This document shows positions 12,100 through 20,828 of a stretch of 64,000 nucleotides of DNA, one piece after another. This DNA is from Pseudomonas viridiflava. Lineage in GTDB: Bacteria > Pseudomonadota > Gammaproteobacteria > Pseudomonadales > Pseudomonadaceae. The translations under genes and the position numbers were made by a program. Within the stretch, counting starts at the first letter, position 1. Each line of letters opens with the position of its first letter. Under the pieces are notes generated by a model. That model saw only the letters and a program-made list of their open reading frames with translations. It did no database searches and was not told where the DNA came from. The stretch spans positions 62,001 through 126,000 of the forward strand of contig NZ_UUON01000019.1 in assembly GCF_900590885.1 (NCBI RefSeq), written 5' to 3'.

Positions 12100-12471
12100 A
12101 TGTATCGACGACTGCTGCTCAGCGCTTTACTCGGTCTTACCCTTTCTGCCTGTGTGCCCTATTACGATGGAGGCCAGAGCTACTATCGATCCGAGGTCTA
12201 CACCTCGCCGGCGCCGGCGTATTACTACGGCGGTGGCACCTACTACTCGGCGCCGCGTTATTACGCACCGGCTCCGCGCTATTACGCCCCCGCACCGCGT
12301 TACTACTCGGCGCCGCGTTACTACCAGCCGGCCCCACGCTACTACCCCTCGGGGCCACGGGCCGGTTACCGGCCTTACCCGAACCAGGGTTGGGGCGATC
12401 ATGGCGGCAATGGTGGGCGTGGACACGGTCGCGGTGGCGACCATGGAGGTGGCCGCGGCGGTCACCGCTAG
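12100..12471 (+). CDS. Tyr/Pro-rich repeat lipoprotein
   Basis: 123-residue secreted protein. The N-terminus MYRRLLLSALLGLTLSACVP has a lipobox (LSAC, lipidated Cys at 18). The mature part has low complexity: repeats of PRYYAPAP or PRYYSAP (about 47-90), then a Gly/His/Arg-rich tail (GGNGGRGHGRGGDHGG). AGGAGG lies about 6 nt before the ATG. Function unknown; the repeats resemble envelope-associated Tyr-rich proteins common in pseudomonads. It is followed by a strong terminator, so it is probably a single-gene unit. Confidence 0.8.
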   Translation: MYRRLLLSALLGLTLSACVPYYDGGQSYYRSEVYTSPAPAYYYGGGTYYSAPRYYAPAPRYYAPAPRYYSAPRYYQPAPRYYPSGPRAGYRPYPNQGWGDHGGNGGRGHGRGGDHGGGRGGHR

Positions 12472-12485
12472 TCGGTCTTGAATGC

Positions 12486-12512
12486 AAACGGCGCAGGAAG
12501 CGCCGTTTTTTG
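12486..12512 (+). terminator. Intrinsic terminator
   Basis: AACGGCGC-AGGAA-GCGCCGTT followed by a run of Ts; it serves the lipoprotein gene and may act near the end of the convergent gene. Confidence 0.85.
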
Positions 12513-12525
12513 TGGGCGATACTTT

Positions 12526-13641
12526 TCAGTAATCGGACAAATCCGCCAGCGGGTGCCGGCCTTCCCACACCTTGTTGAAATGCGCCTGCACCACCGCGTC
12601 CGGGATCGTGTTGATATCCGGCCAATGCCAGTGGGGCGTCTGGTCCTTGTCGATCAACCGCGCACGCACGCCTTCGCTGAATTCCGGGTGGCGGCAGCAA
12701 TTGAGGCTCAAGGTGTATTCCATCTGGAACACCTGGGCCAGGGACAGGTGGCGCGCGCGCTGGATCTGCTCCCACACCAAGTGCGCGGTCAGCGGGCAGC
12801 CTTCGCTCAGGGTCTTGCCGGCGCGGCTGAACAGCGGGTCGGCGTGCTCGCGCAAGGCACCCAAGGCACGCCAGGCGCCGCGTGCATCCGCCACGTCCAG
12901 CCAGGCGTCGATCTGCGCACGGCGCGGCAGCCATTGGGCTTCGGGTTGCTGATCGACAGCTTCCTGAGCCAGCGCCTTGAGCAGGCTGTTAAGTTGTATC
13001 GGGGTTTGTTCCTGCCAGTTCAATTGCAGCAGGCTGTCGATCAGTTCGTCCTGTTGGTCGTCGCGCAGGAAACGGTCGGCCAGGCCCAGGTCCAGAGCGT
13101 CACGCCCGTTGATGTGCGCGCCGGTCAGGCCGAGGAACAAGCCGAGTTTGCCCGGCAGGCGCGACAGGAACCAACTGGCGCCGACATCCGGGTATAGGCC
13201 GATGCTGATCTCGGGCATGGCCAGCCGGCTGCTCGGCGTGACGATGCGCACCGCCGCGCTTTGCAGCAGGCCCATGCCACCGCCGAGCACATAACCGTGG
13301 CCCCAGCAGATCACCGGCTTGGGATAGGTATGCAGGCGGTAGTCGAGGCGATATTCCGCGGCAAAAAACTGCGCAGCCAGGGCGGGCACCTCGCCGGGTT
13401 GTTCACGGCAGGCCATCGACAGGCTGCGCACTTCGCCACCGGCGCAAAAGGCCTTGGGCCCGTTGCCACGCAGCAGCACGCAGACGATGTTGGGGTCTTT
13501 GGCCCAGGCATCCAGGCGGTCGCCCAAGGCCAGGATCATCGGCAAGGAGAGGGCATTGAGGGACTTTTCCGCGTCCAGGCTGGCGATGCCGATGCGGGCA
13601 CCGTCACTGCCGGTCAGCTCTTCGAAGTGCAGGTTCATCAT
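12526..13641 (-). CDS. Enoyl-CoA hydratase/isomerase family, 3-hydroxyisobutyryl-CoA hydrolase-like
   Basis: 371-residue crotonase-fold enzyme. The oxyanion-hole regions appear as KAFCAGGEVRSL and GHGYVLGGGMGL, and the HIBCH-type acidic pair is present in AMPEISIGLYPDVGASWF (about 142-159). Length and the C-terminal domain fit 3-hydroxyisobutyryl-CoA hydrolase, which removes CoA in valine breakdown, rather than a hydratase. Two adjacent ATGs (13641 and 13638) are possible; GAGG lies upstream. No valine-catabolic neighbours are in the window, so the exact acyl-CoA is uncertain. Confidence 0.82.
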   Translation of the reverse strand: MMNLHFEELTGSDGARIGIASLDAEKSLNALSLPMILALGDRLDAWAKDPNIVCVLLRGNGPKAFCAGGEVRSLSMACREQPGEVPALAAQFFAAEYRLDYRLHTYPKPVICWGHGYVLGGGMGLLQSAAVRIVTPSSRLAMPEISIGLYPDVGASWFLSRLPGKLGLFLGLTGAHINGRDALDLGLADRFLRDDQQDELIDSLLQLNWQEQTPIQLNSLLKALAQEAVDQQPEAQWLPRRAQIDAWLDVADARGAWRALGALREHADPLFSRAGKTLSEGCPLTAHLVWEQIQRARHLSLAQVFQMEYTLSLNCCRHPEFSEGVRARLIDKDQTPHWHWPDINTIPDAVVQAHFNKVWEGRHPLADLSDY

Positions 13642-13775
13642 GACCTCAATCGAGAAAGTGAAGGATCAGTATGATCGCTTCGTGGGAAAGTGCCGATGCT
13701 GTGTCAGATCAATTGACAAGCGGGGTCGGCTTTCCTAGGGTTCGCCTCATTCTTTTCTACAAGACATTTCAATTT

Positions 13776-14468
13776 ATGACCGAAGGCGACCGTATCAAAC
13801 TCGAACCCAGCTGGAAACACGCCCTGCGGGATGAGTTCGAGCAGCCCTACATGAACCAATTGCGCGAGTTCCTGCGCCAGGAGCACGCGGCCGGCAAAGA
13901 GATCTACCCGCCCGGCCCGCTGATTTTCAATGCGCTCAACTCGACGCCGCTGGACAAGGTCAAGGTGGTGATCCTCGGCCAGGACCCGTACCACGGCCCC
14001 GGCCAGGCCCACGGCCTCTGCTTCTCGGTGCAACCGGGCGTGCCGGCGCCGCCGTCGCTGGTCAATATCTATAAAGAACTCAAGCGCGACCTGAACATCG
14101 ACATCCCCAACCACGGCTACCTGCAAAGCTGGGCCGACCAGGGCGTGCTGATGCTCAACACCACCATGACCGTCGAGCGCGCCAACGCCAACGCCCATGC
14201 GGGCAAGGGCTGGCAGTTCTTTACCGATCGGATTATTGAGATCGTCAGTGAGCACCAGCCGCACCTGGTGTTTTTGCTGTGGGGTGCCCATGCGCAGGGC
14301 AAGCAGAAGCTGATCGATGCGACCAAGCATTTGGTGCTGACGTCGGTGCATCCGTCGCCGTTGTCGGCGTATCGCGGGTTCCTGGGGTGCGGGCATTTCA
14401 GCCGCACCAACAAGTTCTTGGAGCAGAGCGGCGAGACGCCGATTGAGTGGCGCCTGCCGCCTATCTAA
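13776..14468 (+). CDS. ung: Uracil-DNA glycosylase
   Basis: 230-residue family 1 uracil-DNA glycosylase, excising uracil from DNA. Key motifs: GQDPYHG with the water-activating Asp at about 70, LNTTMTVE, and [10 protein letters not shown] with the catalytic His near the C-terminus. Homology begins at the ATG at 13776; the extra 35 residues of the longer reading are unrelated. No strong Shine-Dalgarno is visible before this ATG, so initiation may be inefficient. It is convergent with the AbrB-type gene, with a REP hairpin between. Confidence 0.95.
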   Translation: MTEGDRIKLEPSWKHALRDEFEQPYMNQLREFLRQEHAAGKEIYPPGPLIFNALNSTPLDKVKVVILGQDPYHGPGQAHGLCFSVQPGVPAPPSLVNIYKELKRDLNIDIPNHGYLQSWADQGVLMLNTTMTVERANANAHAGKGWQFFTDRIIEIVSEHQPHLVFLLWGAHAQGKQKLIDATKHLVLTSVHPSPLSAYRGFLGCGHFSRTNKFLEQSGETPIEWRLPPI

Positions 14469-14488
14469 GATCCAACACCATTAAAAAA

Positions 14489-14532
14489 TGTGGGAGGGGG
14501 CAAGTCGAATCGTCGCACCGCCCCTCCCACAT
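14489..14532. repeat. Compact REP hairpin between ung and the AbrB-type gene
   Basis: TGTGGGAGGGGGCAAG followed by TCGAATCGTCGCACCG and CCCCTCCCACA. It is a short palindromic REP variant, the same as the right arm of the element at 5645. Located between convergent genes, it could also end transcription from both. Confidence 0.8.
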
Positions 14533-14550
14533 TTGAACTGCATTGAGGCT

Positions 14551-15588
14551 TTAGATTTTTTCCGGTCGGCGGTTCCAATGCCGGAACAGCGGCTCCGCCA
14601 GAAACAACACGAACAACAAACGCATCACCTGCATCGCTGTCACCAGCGGCACCGACAGTTGCAGGGTTTCGGCGGTGAGGCTCATCTCGGCAATCCCGCC
14701 GGGCATCATGCCCAGGGTCAGCGAGCGCAGGTCCAGGTGGGTCAGGGCGCTCAACCCCACCGCCGCCAGTGTCGCCAACGCCATGGTCAGCGCCGTACCA
14801 ACCAAGGTGCGGCCCATGAACGATGGCGCGCGGCGAAAGAACTGACGGTTGAAGTGGCAACCCAGGCCGCTGCCGATCAGCCATTGGCCAATCTGGCTGC
14901 CGCCGTCGGGCAGGCCGATATGCAGGTCCCACACCACGCTGGCCGTGGCACTCACCAGCAAGGGCCCGAACAGCCATGGGTTGGGCTGACGCAAACGTTG
15001 CCAGCCCCAGGCCACCAGGGCGCCAAGAGGAAATAGCAACGCCAGCCACGCCCAACTTACCGGCGCCGGATGAAACTGCGGCGCGCCGCCTTCGAGCAAA
15101 TACTTGAAGATCGCCGGCACACACAGCACCACCACCAGCACCCGCAAACTCTGGCCTGCCGCGACACGGCTAAGCACCGCGCCATTGCGTGCGCCGAGGT
15201 TGACCATCTCCCCCGACCCGCCCGGCATGCTCGAGAAAAACGCGGTGGCGCGGTCTTCGCCGCTGCGGCGCATCAGCCACACGCCGACAATGCTCGACAA
15301 GCTGGTGACCAGCGCGCCGAAGAAGATCAACCCGAAATGGCTCATTACCTGCTCGATCACCACCGGGGTGAAGTGCAGGCCGATGCCGATCCCCACCACC
15401 CATTGGCCGCATTTGCGCCCGCCGGGGATCTCCGCCAATTGCCACGGCGTGAGGCAACGCACCAGGATAATCGCCAGCAACGAGCCGACCATGTACGGCA
15501 ATGGCCAGCCGACGAGGCTGGCCAGGTAACCGCCGGCCAGGCCGACCAGCGGTGTTCCCCACCAATGTTTAAAGGTGACCTCAGACAT
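14551..15588 (-). CDS. AbrB-type integral membrane protein (DUF/TIGR03082 family)
   Basis: 345-residue multi-pass membrane protein of the family often mislabelled AbrB regulator (ammonia monooxygenase-like fold), with many hydrophobic segments and the duplicated MPGGSGEM / MMPGGIAEM motif (about 116 and 263 by inspection). The start ATG overlaps the tctA stop by 8 bp, so it is the last gene of the tctCBA operon. Its role there is unknown; it may assist transport of tricarboxylates or a related acid. A 9-residue longer start would be embedded further in tctA. Confidence 0.8.
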   Translation of the reverse strand: MSEVTFKHWWGTPLVGLAGGYLASLVGWPLPYMVGSLLAIILVRCLTPWQLAEIPGGRKCGQWVVGIGIGLHFTPVVIEQVMSHFGLIFFGALVTSLSSIVGVWLMRRSGEDRATAFFSSMPGGSGEMVNLGARNGAVLSRVAAGQSLRVLVVVLCVPAIFKYLLEGGAPQFHPAPVSWAWLALLFPLGALVAWGWQRLRQPNPWLFGPLLVSATASVVWDLHIGLPDGGSQIGQWLIGSGLGCHFNRQFFRRAPSFMGRTLVGTALTMALATLAAVGLSALTHLDLRSLTLGMMPGGIAEMSLTAETLQLSVPLVTAMQVMRLLFVLFLAEPLFRHWNRRPEKI

Positions 15589-17095
15589 CGGCCACGGCGC
15601 GACGCTGCAGGGCACGTTTACGGTAGATGCGTACCAGCGGGAACATCAGCATCAGCGCGGTCAGGACCCAAACACCGAAGGTGATCGGGCTCGACCAGAG
15701 GATGTCCAGCGCGCCGTTGGAAATCGACAGTGCGCGGCGCAGGTTCTGCTCCATCAAGCCACCGAGGATAAAGCCCAGCAGCACCGGCGACAGCGGGAAA
15801 TCCAGCTTGCGCAGGATGTAGCCGAAGATGCCGATGCCGACCATCAGGAACAGGTCGAAGGTGGTGGCGTGAACCGCGTACACACCAATCGCGGTGATGA
15901 TCGCGATCACCGGCACCAGTGCCCAGTTCGGCACGGCGAGGATGCGCGTGAAGATGCGGATCATCGGAATGTTGAGGATCACCAGCATGATGTTGGCGAT
16001 AAACAACGAGGCGATCAGGCCCCAGACGATGTCGGGTTGCTGTTGGAACAGCAGCGGGCCGGGCGTGATGTTGTACAGCGACAGCGCGCCGATCATCACC
16101 GCCGTGGTGCCCGAACCGGGAACGCCGAGGGTCAGCATCGGTACCAGGGCGCCGCAGGCGGATGCGCCGATCGCGGTTTCCGGCGCGGCGAGGCCGCGCA
16201 TGTCGCCCTGGCCGAATTTGCCGCTGGCACCGGCCAGGCGTTTCTCGGTCATGTAGGCAACGGCCGAAGCCAAGGTTGCACCGGCACCTGGCAATACGCC
16301 CATGATGAAGCCCAGCAAGCCGCAGCGGATATTCACTACGAACACCGCAGACGCTTCCTTCAGGTTGAACATCATCCGCCCGGTGGCTTTGACCGCTTCC
16401 TGGCCACGGTGGGTTTTTTCCAGCAGCAACAGGATTTCGCTGATGGAGAACAGGCCGAGCACCAACACCACAAACTGGATGCCGTCGGTGAGGTGGATGT
16501 TGTCGCCGGTAAACCGGTACACGCCGCTGTTGGCGTCAATGCCGACGGCCGAGAGGAACAGGCCGATCAGCGCCGCCACAAAGGTCTTCAGCGGTTTGTC
16601 ACCGGCCATGCCGCCCAGGCAGACAATCGCGAACACCATCAGTACGAAATATTCCGCCGGGCCGAAGGCAATCGCCCACTTGGCCAGCAACGGCGCAAAC
16701 AGCACCATGCCGCAGGTGGCGATAAACGCGCCGATGAACGAACTCCAGGCCGAAAGCGACAGCGCCACGCCGGCCAGGCCTTTGCGGGCCATCGGGTAGC
16801 CGTCGAGGGTGGTCATCACGGTGGAAGCTTCGCCCGGGATGTTCAGCAGGATCGAGCTGATACGGCCGCCGTATTCGCAGCCCAGGTACACGGCTGCCAG
16901 CAGAATCAGAGCCGACTCGGGTGGCAGGCCGAGGGCGAAGGCGATGGGGATCAGCAGCGCCACGCCGTTGATCGGGCCCAGGCCCGGCAACAGGCCGACC
17001 ACGGTGCCGATCAGGGTGCCGCACAGGGCGGTCACCAGGTTGTAAGGGGACAGTGCAACGCCGAAGCCCTGGCCCAAATAGCCGAAAGTATCCAT
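15581..17095 (-). CDS. tctA: Tripartite tricarboxylate transporter large permease TctA
   Basis: 504-residue inner-membrane permease with about 12 membrane segments, the large subunit of the citrate/tricarboxylate TTT system. The family signature appears early as LVTALCGTLIGTVVGLLPGL followed by GPINGVALLIP. It uses a proton or sodium gradient and accepts substrate from TctC. It starts 1 bp after the tctB stop and overlaps the AbrB-type gene. The start at 17095 (MDTFGYLGQGFG) matches the family; an in-frame upstream extension does not. Confidence 0.93.
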   Translation of the reverse strand: MDTFGYLGQGFGVALSPYNLVTALCGTLIGTVVGLLPGLGPINGVALLIPIAFALGLPPESALILLAAVYLGCEYGGRISSILLNIPGEASTVMTTLDGYPMARKGLAGVALSLSAWSSFIGAFIATCGMVLFAPLLAKWAIAFGPAEYFVLMVFAIVCLGGMAGDKPLKTFVAALIGLFLSAVGIDANSGVYRFTGDNIHLTDGIQFVVLVLGLFSISEILLLLEKTHRGQEAVKATGRMMFNLKEASAVFVVNIRCGLLGFIMGVLPGAGATLASAVAYMTEKRLAGASGKFGQGDMRGLAAPETAIGASACGALVPMLTLGVPGSGTTAVMIGALSLYNITPGPLLFQQQPDIVWGLIASLFIANIMLVILNIPMIRIFTRILAVPNWALVPVIAIITAIGVYAVHATTFDLFLMVGIGIFGYILRKLDFPLSPVLLGFILGGLMEQNLRRALSISNGALDILWSSPITFGVWVLTALMLMFPLVRIYRKRALQRRAVADV

Positions 17096-17096
17096 G

Positions 17097-17555
17097 TCAG
17101 TTCTCCAGAACGTCGAGCAGGCCGAGGGGCAGCGGAACATCCATGGCTTTATCGAACAGCAGATAAAGACCGATGGCCATCAGGCTGACGATCACTACGC
17201 TGGGCAACCAGCGGCCGCCATACAGGCGCGCCATGGGGATGCCGATCAGCATGCTGCTGAGGATGAAACCCAGCGGTTCGAAGGTGCCGGCGAACACGAG
17301 CAACAGGCCGACGCAGATCGCGATCTTGATCAGGGTTTCGCGGTCCAGCGCCGGTTCCTCTTCGGTGTGCCTGGTCGGTTGTGGACGGATGATCATGTAG
17401 ATCAGGCCCAGGCTCATCAGCCCGAGCATCAGCAGCGGGTAGGCACGCGGCCCTACCGGCTCGTAGGAAAACGCCGCCTGATAGGGCCAGGCCATCAGCG
17501 CCAGGCCGGCGCAGACCAGCAGCATCACCGCAGCGAAAATGCGTTGTAAGAGCAT
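17097..17555 (-). CDS. tctB: Tripartite tricarboxylate transporter small permease TctB
   Basis: 152-residue small membrane subunit with four predicted helices (about 7-22, 38-55, 82-100, 112-145). The family diverges strongly in sequence, so identification rests on size, topology and location between tctC and tctA. GGAGTTCC precedes the ATG. It pairs with TctA in the inner membrane. Confidence 0.88.
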   Translation of the reverse strand: MLLQRIFAAVMLLVCAGLALMAWPYQAAFSYEPVGPRAYPLLMLGLMSLGLIYMIIRPQPTRHTEEEPALDRETLIKIAICVGLLLVFAGTFEPLGFILSSMLIGIPMARLYGGRWLPSVVIVSLMAIGLYLLFDKAMDVPLPLGLLDVLEN

Positions 17556-17615
17556 GTGGAACTCCTGGGCCGCGCCGCCCGTAGAGGAGGGCGCGGCCGC
17601 GCAAAAGAGGGGCGA

Positions 17616-18599
17616 TTACTGGATCAGGCCAAACTCTTTGGCCAGCACTTTGTAGTCAGCCACCTGCTTCTTCACGTAGGTGTCCAGCTCCGGGCCAGTC
17701 ATGGCGAACGGGAACAGCTCGCGCTGGTCACGCAGCTTGGCGAACTCGTCGGACGCCAGCAGTTTGTCGAAGGCGTCTTTCCACCAGGCGTAGTCGGCAT
17801 CGCTGACTTTCGGCCCGAGGTAGAAGCCGCGTACCACCGGCCAGACGATGTCGTAGCCTTGCTCTTTGGCGGTCGGAATATTCTTCATTTCCGGCTCGTC
17901 CAGGCGCTGCTCGGAGAACACCGCCAGCAGGCGCATGTCACCGCTGAGGATGTGCGGCATGGAGTCGGAGATGTCGGTGCTGCCCACCTGGATGTGGCCG
18001 CCGAGCAGGGCCGTGGCGATTTCGCCGCCGCCTTCTAGGGCGACGTAACGCAGCTCGCGCGGGTTGATCCCGGCGGCCTTGGCGATCAGTGCGGTTTGCA
18101 TCCAGTCCTGGCTGCCCACGGTGCCGCCGGAGCCGATGACCACGCTGCCTGGATCTTTCTTCAAGGCTTTGACGAGATCATCGAGGGTCTTGTAGGGCGA
18201 ATCGGCTTTCACCGCGATGGCCCCGTAGCTGGTGCCGACCGCTGCCAGCCAACGCACGGCGCTTTCATCGAAGCGACCAAACTTGCCTTGGGCCAGGTTC
18301 AGCAGCGAGCCGCTGGACCAGGCCACCAGGGTGCCGGCGTCTGCCGGGCGCTGGGCGACCACCGCGTTATAGGCCACCGCACCCACGCCGCCGGGCATGT
18401 AGGTCACGCGCATCGGCTTGCTCAGCAGCTTTTCGTTGACCAGCGCGCTTTGCGCCAGTTTGCAGGTCAGGTCAAAACCACCGCCGGGCGAAGCCGGGGC
18501 GATGCATTCCGGGCGCTTGGGCTCGTCGGCGGCCAGCAGTTGGCCGGCGAACAACATGCAGCCGGCGGCGAGGGCCAATTTACGCAGTGAATAGGTCAT
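17616..18599 (-). CDS. tctC: Tricarboxylate-binding protein TctC
   Basis: 327-residue periplasmic binding protein of the Bug/TctC family. A signal peptide (about 1-23, ending LLAADEP) leads into ECIAPASPGGGFDLTCK, the ligand-loop signature for carboxylates. Length is typical. It is the first gene of tctCBA, 60 bp upstream of tctB, and lies just downstream of the opdH-type porin gene. Its ribosome-binding region carries an A/C-rich Hfq/Crc-like motif. The likely ligands are citrate, isocitrate or aconitate, by analogy with other tct loci. Confidence 0.92.
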   Translation of the reverse strand: MTYSLRKLALAAGCMLFAGQLLAADEPKRPECIAPASPGGGFDLTCKLAQSALVNEKLLSKPMRVTYMPGGVGAVAYNAVVAQRPADAGTLVAWSSGSLLNLAQGKFGRFDESAVRWLAAVGTSYGAIAVKADSPYKTLDDLVKALKKDPGSVVIGSGGTVGSQDWMQTALIAKAAGINPRELRYVALEGGGEIATALLGGHIQVGSTDISDSMPHILSGDMRLLAVFSEQRLDEPEMKNIPTAKEQGYDIVWPVVRGFYLGPKVSDADYAWWKDAFDKLLASDEFAKLRDQRELFPFAMTGPELDTYVKKQVADYKVLAKEFGLIQ

Positions 18600-18610
18600 G
18601 GTTATCTCCG

Positions 18611-18624
18611 TATTTGTTGTTATT
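18611..18624 (-). promoter_or_regulatory. Candidate Hfq/Crc catabolite-repression motif at tctC
   Basis: AATAACAACAAATA (minus strand) lies immediately before the GGAG of tctC; it contains several overlapping AANAANAA matches typical of Hfq/Crc targets. Confidence 0.6.
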
Positions 18625-18629
18625 GGGTG

Positions 18630-19922
18630 TTACCAAAGGGCAATGCTGTAACTCACCAGCACGCGCATTTCATCTGCATCACGGGCCGAATAGTTGGAGC
18701 GGTACGTGGCATTGCGCAGGCGCACCGCAACGTCCTTGAGGGCGCCGCTTTGCACCACGTACTTGATCTCGGTGTTGCGTTCCCACTCGCGGCCGGTTTC
18801 GCCGTTCCTGAGCTTGATATTGTCACCCGAAAGGTAACGGCTCATGAAACTCAGGCCAGGAATCCCCAGCTTGGTGAAGTCGTAGTCATAACGCGCTTGC
18901 CAGGAGCGCTCATCGGCGCCGGCAAAGTCGTTGATCTGCACGAAGTTGACCAGGTACGGGTCGCTGCCATCCACGTAGGGGAAGGCGCTGTCGCCGGACA
19001 TGTGCTGGTAGCCGGCGCTGAGCTTGTGGCCATTGAGGGCATAGCTGAACAGGCCGTTGAGGGAGGTGTTGTCGATCTTGCCGCCGCGCGCTGCACCGGT
19101 GTCATCGCTGAGGGCCAGCCGAACGTCGGCGCCAAAGGTGCCGGGGCCCATCGGGCGGGCGGCGACCAGGCCGAGGAAGTGCTGGCGGTAGACGTCGTCG
19201 AGTTGGGCGAAGTGGTAGCTGCCGGTGATCTTGTCAGCGAACTTGTAGTCCACGCCGCCGAAGTTGAAATGCTTGCCGGTGGCGCCGCTGAGGAAGCGGC
19301 TGTTGCGGTTGTTGAGGCCGATGTCTTCGTAGTTGCTGTCGTCGCGGTCCTTGGCCTTGTCCAGGCGGCCGCCGGTGAATACCAGGTTCTTGAATTCCTT
19401 GGAGGTCAGCAGGCCACCGTTGAAGGTCTGCGGCAGGATGCGCCCGTCGTTGGGCTTGAGAATCGGCAGCTCGGGGATCAACGAACCGATTTTCAGCTCG
19501 GTCGCGGAGATTTTCACTTTGCCGGTCAGGCCCAGCTTGGAGTACTCGTCGGCGGCGCGGCCATCGTCGTGGGTCGGCAGCAGGCCGGTGCCGGTGCGGT
19601 CCGGGCTAGAGTCGAGCTTGACGCCGAGCATGCCCAGCGCATCCACGCCAAAACCGACGGTGCCATCGGTGTAGCCCGATTGCAGGTTGAGCATGAAGCC
19701 CTGGGCCCATTCGTCGCGCTTGGATTGCTGCGCGCTGGTGCCGTCGCGGAAGTCGCGGTTGAAGTACATGTTGCGGGTTTCCAGGGTCGCGCTGCTGTCT
19801 TCGAAGAAGGCAGCCTGGCTAAGCGGCGAAAAGCCGGCAAGGGCAGCGGCACTGGCGAGGGTGGTCTGGGCAAGGCGAGAAAAACGAACAGGCGGGCAAG
19901 CCTGGGGCTGTGTCGGCAGCAT
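18630..19922 (-). CDS. opdH: OprD-family porin, OpdH-type (tricarboxylate)
   Basis: 430-residue outer-membrane porin of the OprD family. A signal sequence ending about QAAFFEDSS leads into SATLETRNMYFNRDFRDG, a typical OprD N-terminus; the protein ends in SYSIALW with the aromatic C-terminal residue used for outer-membrane assembly. Position beside tctCBA and tctDE points to OpdH, the cis-aconitate/tricarboxylate channel of pseudomonads. It is divergent from tctD and likely TctD-controlled. An AANAANAA-rich motif precedes its start. Confidence 0.87.
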   Translation of the reverse strand: MLPTQPQACPPVRFSRLAQTTLASAAALAGFSPLSQAAFFEDSSATLETRNMYFNRDFRDGTSAQQSKRDEWAQGFMLNLQSGYTDGTVGFGVDALGMLGVKLDSSPDRTGTGLLPTHDDGRAADEYSKLGLTGKVKISATELKIGSLIPELPILKPNDGRILPQTFNGGLLTSKEFKNLVFTGGRLDKAKDRDDSNYEDIGLNNRNSRFLSGATGKHFNFGGVDYKFADKITGSYHFAQLDDVYRQHFLGLVAARPMGPGTFGADVRLALSDDTGAARGGKIDNTSLNGLFSYALNGHKLSAGYQHMSGDSAFPYVDGSDPYLVNFVQINDFAGADERSWQARYDYDFTKLGIPGLSFMSRYLSGDNIKLRNGETGREWERNTEIKYVVQSGALKDVAVRLRNATYRSNYSARDADEMRVLVSYSIALW

Positions 19923-19936
19923 CGTTGGAACTCCGG

Positions 19937-19953
19937 TTATTGTTCTTATTTTG
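19937..19953 (-). promoter_or_regulatory. Candidate Hfq/Crc motif at opdH
   Basis: AAAATAAGAACAATAAC (minus strand) directly precedes the CCGGAG ribosome-binding site. It contains repeated AAN triplets fitting the AANAANAA consensus. Confidence 0.62.
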
Positions 19954-20041
19954 GCGAAAACGCGTCGAGGCGTTTTTCAGTCGCTACAGGGCAGGTAGCT
20001 CGGCAGCATTAACCACCGTCGCTGGATGCTAAAGGGCGAAG

Positions 20042-20069
20042 CTTTCACTAACCTTTCAGTTGCCTTTCA
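20042..20069. promoter_or_regulatory. Three 11-bp-spaced CTTTCA repeats, candidate TctD operator
   Basis: CTTTCA occurs at 20042, 20053 and 20064, each followed by 5 bp, giving an exact 11-bp period. OmpR-family regulators bind tandem direct repeats of this spacing. It lies between divergent opdH and tctD. Confidence 0.7.
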
Positions 20070-20156
20070 ATGTTTTCGGGCTTCACAGGGCAGGCGGCGC
20101 CTGTAAACTGCCCGCCAAAGTGTGGCGTCGACCACCCCTGAATGAGGTAGAAATCC

Positions 20157-20828
20157 ATGCGTGTCCTCTTGGTTGAAGACCATCTGCAACTCGCCGAAAG
20201 TGTCGCCCAGGCGCTCAAGAGCACGGGTTTGACCGTCGACGTGTTGCACGATGGCGTGGCCGCGGACCTAGCTTTGAGCAGCGAGGAATACGCGGTCGTC
20301 ATCCTCGATGTGGGGCTGCCGCGCATGGATGGTTTCGAGGTGTTGGCACGCCTGCGGGCGCGTGGGAAAAATCTGCCTGTGCTGATGCTCACTGCGCGTA
20401 GTGATGTCAAAGACCGCGTGCATGGCCTCAACCTAGGCGCCGACGACTACCTGGCCAAGCCCTTTGAACTGACCGAGCTGGAAGCGCGGGTCAAGGCGCT
20501 GCTGCGGCGCAGCGTATTGGGCGGCGAGCGCCAGCAGGCCTGCGGGGTGTTGGTCTATGACCTCGACACGCGGCGTTTCACCGTGGGCGGCGAGCTAATG
20601 ACCTTGACCTCCCGCGAGCAGGCCGTGCTCGAAGCGCTGATCGCGCGCCCGGGCCGGGTGATGAGCAAGGAGCAATTGGCGTCCCAGGTGTTCGGCCTCG
20701 ATGAGGAAGCCAGCCCGGATGCCATCGAAATCTACGTGCACCGCCTGCGCAAGAAGCTCGACGGCCAGCCCATCGCCATCGTGACCTTTCGTGGCCTCGG
20801 TTACCTGCTGGAAGCCCGCGATGCATAA
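20157..20828 (+). CDS. tctD: Response regulator TctD
   Basis: 223-residue OmpR/PhoB-type regulator. The receiver domain has the acidic pocket (E7/D8), phospho-acceptor Asp 51 in VILDVGLPRMDG, and the Lys in LAKPFEL. A winged-helix DNA-binding domain follows (about 125-220, ending VTFRGLGYLLE). It is expected to activate tricarboxylate uptake genes when phosphorylated by TctE. It overlaps tctE by 8 bp and is divergent from opdH, with a likely operator between. Confidence 0.92.
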   Translation: MRVLLVEDHLQLAESVAQALKSTGLTVDVLHDGVAADLALSSEEYAVVILDVGLPRMDGFEVLARLRARGKNLPVLMLTARSDVKDRVHGLNLGADDYLAKPFELTELEARVKALLRRSVLGGERQQACGVLVYDLDTRRFTVGGELMTLTSREQAVLEALIARPGRVMSKEQLASQVFGLDEEASPDAIEIYVHRLRKKLDGQPIAIVTFRGLGYLLEARDA

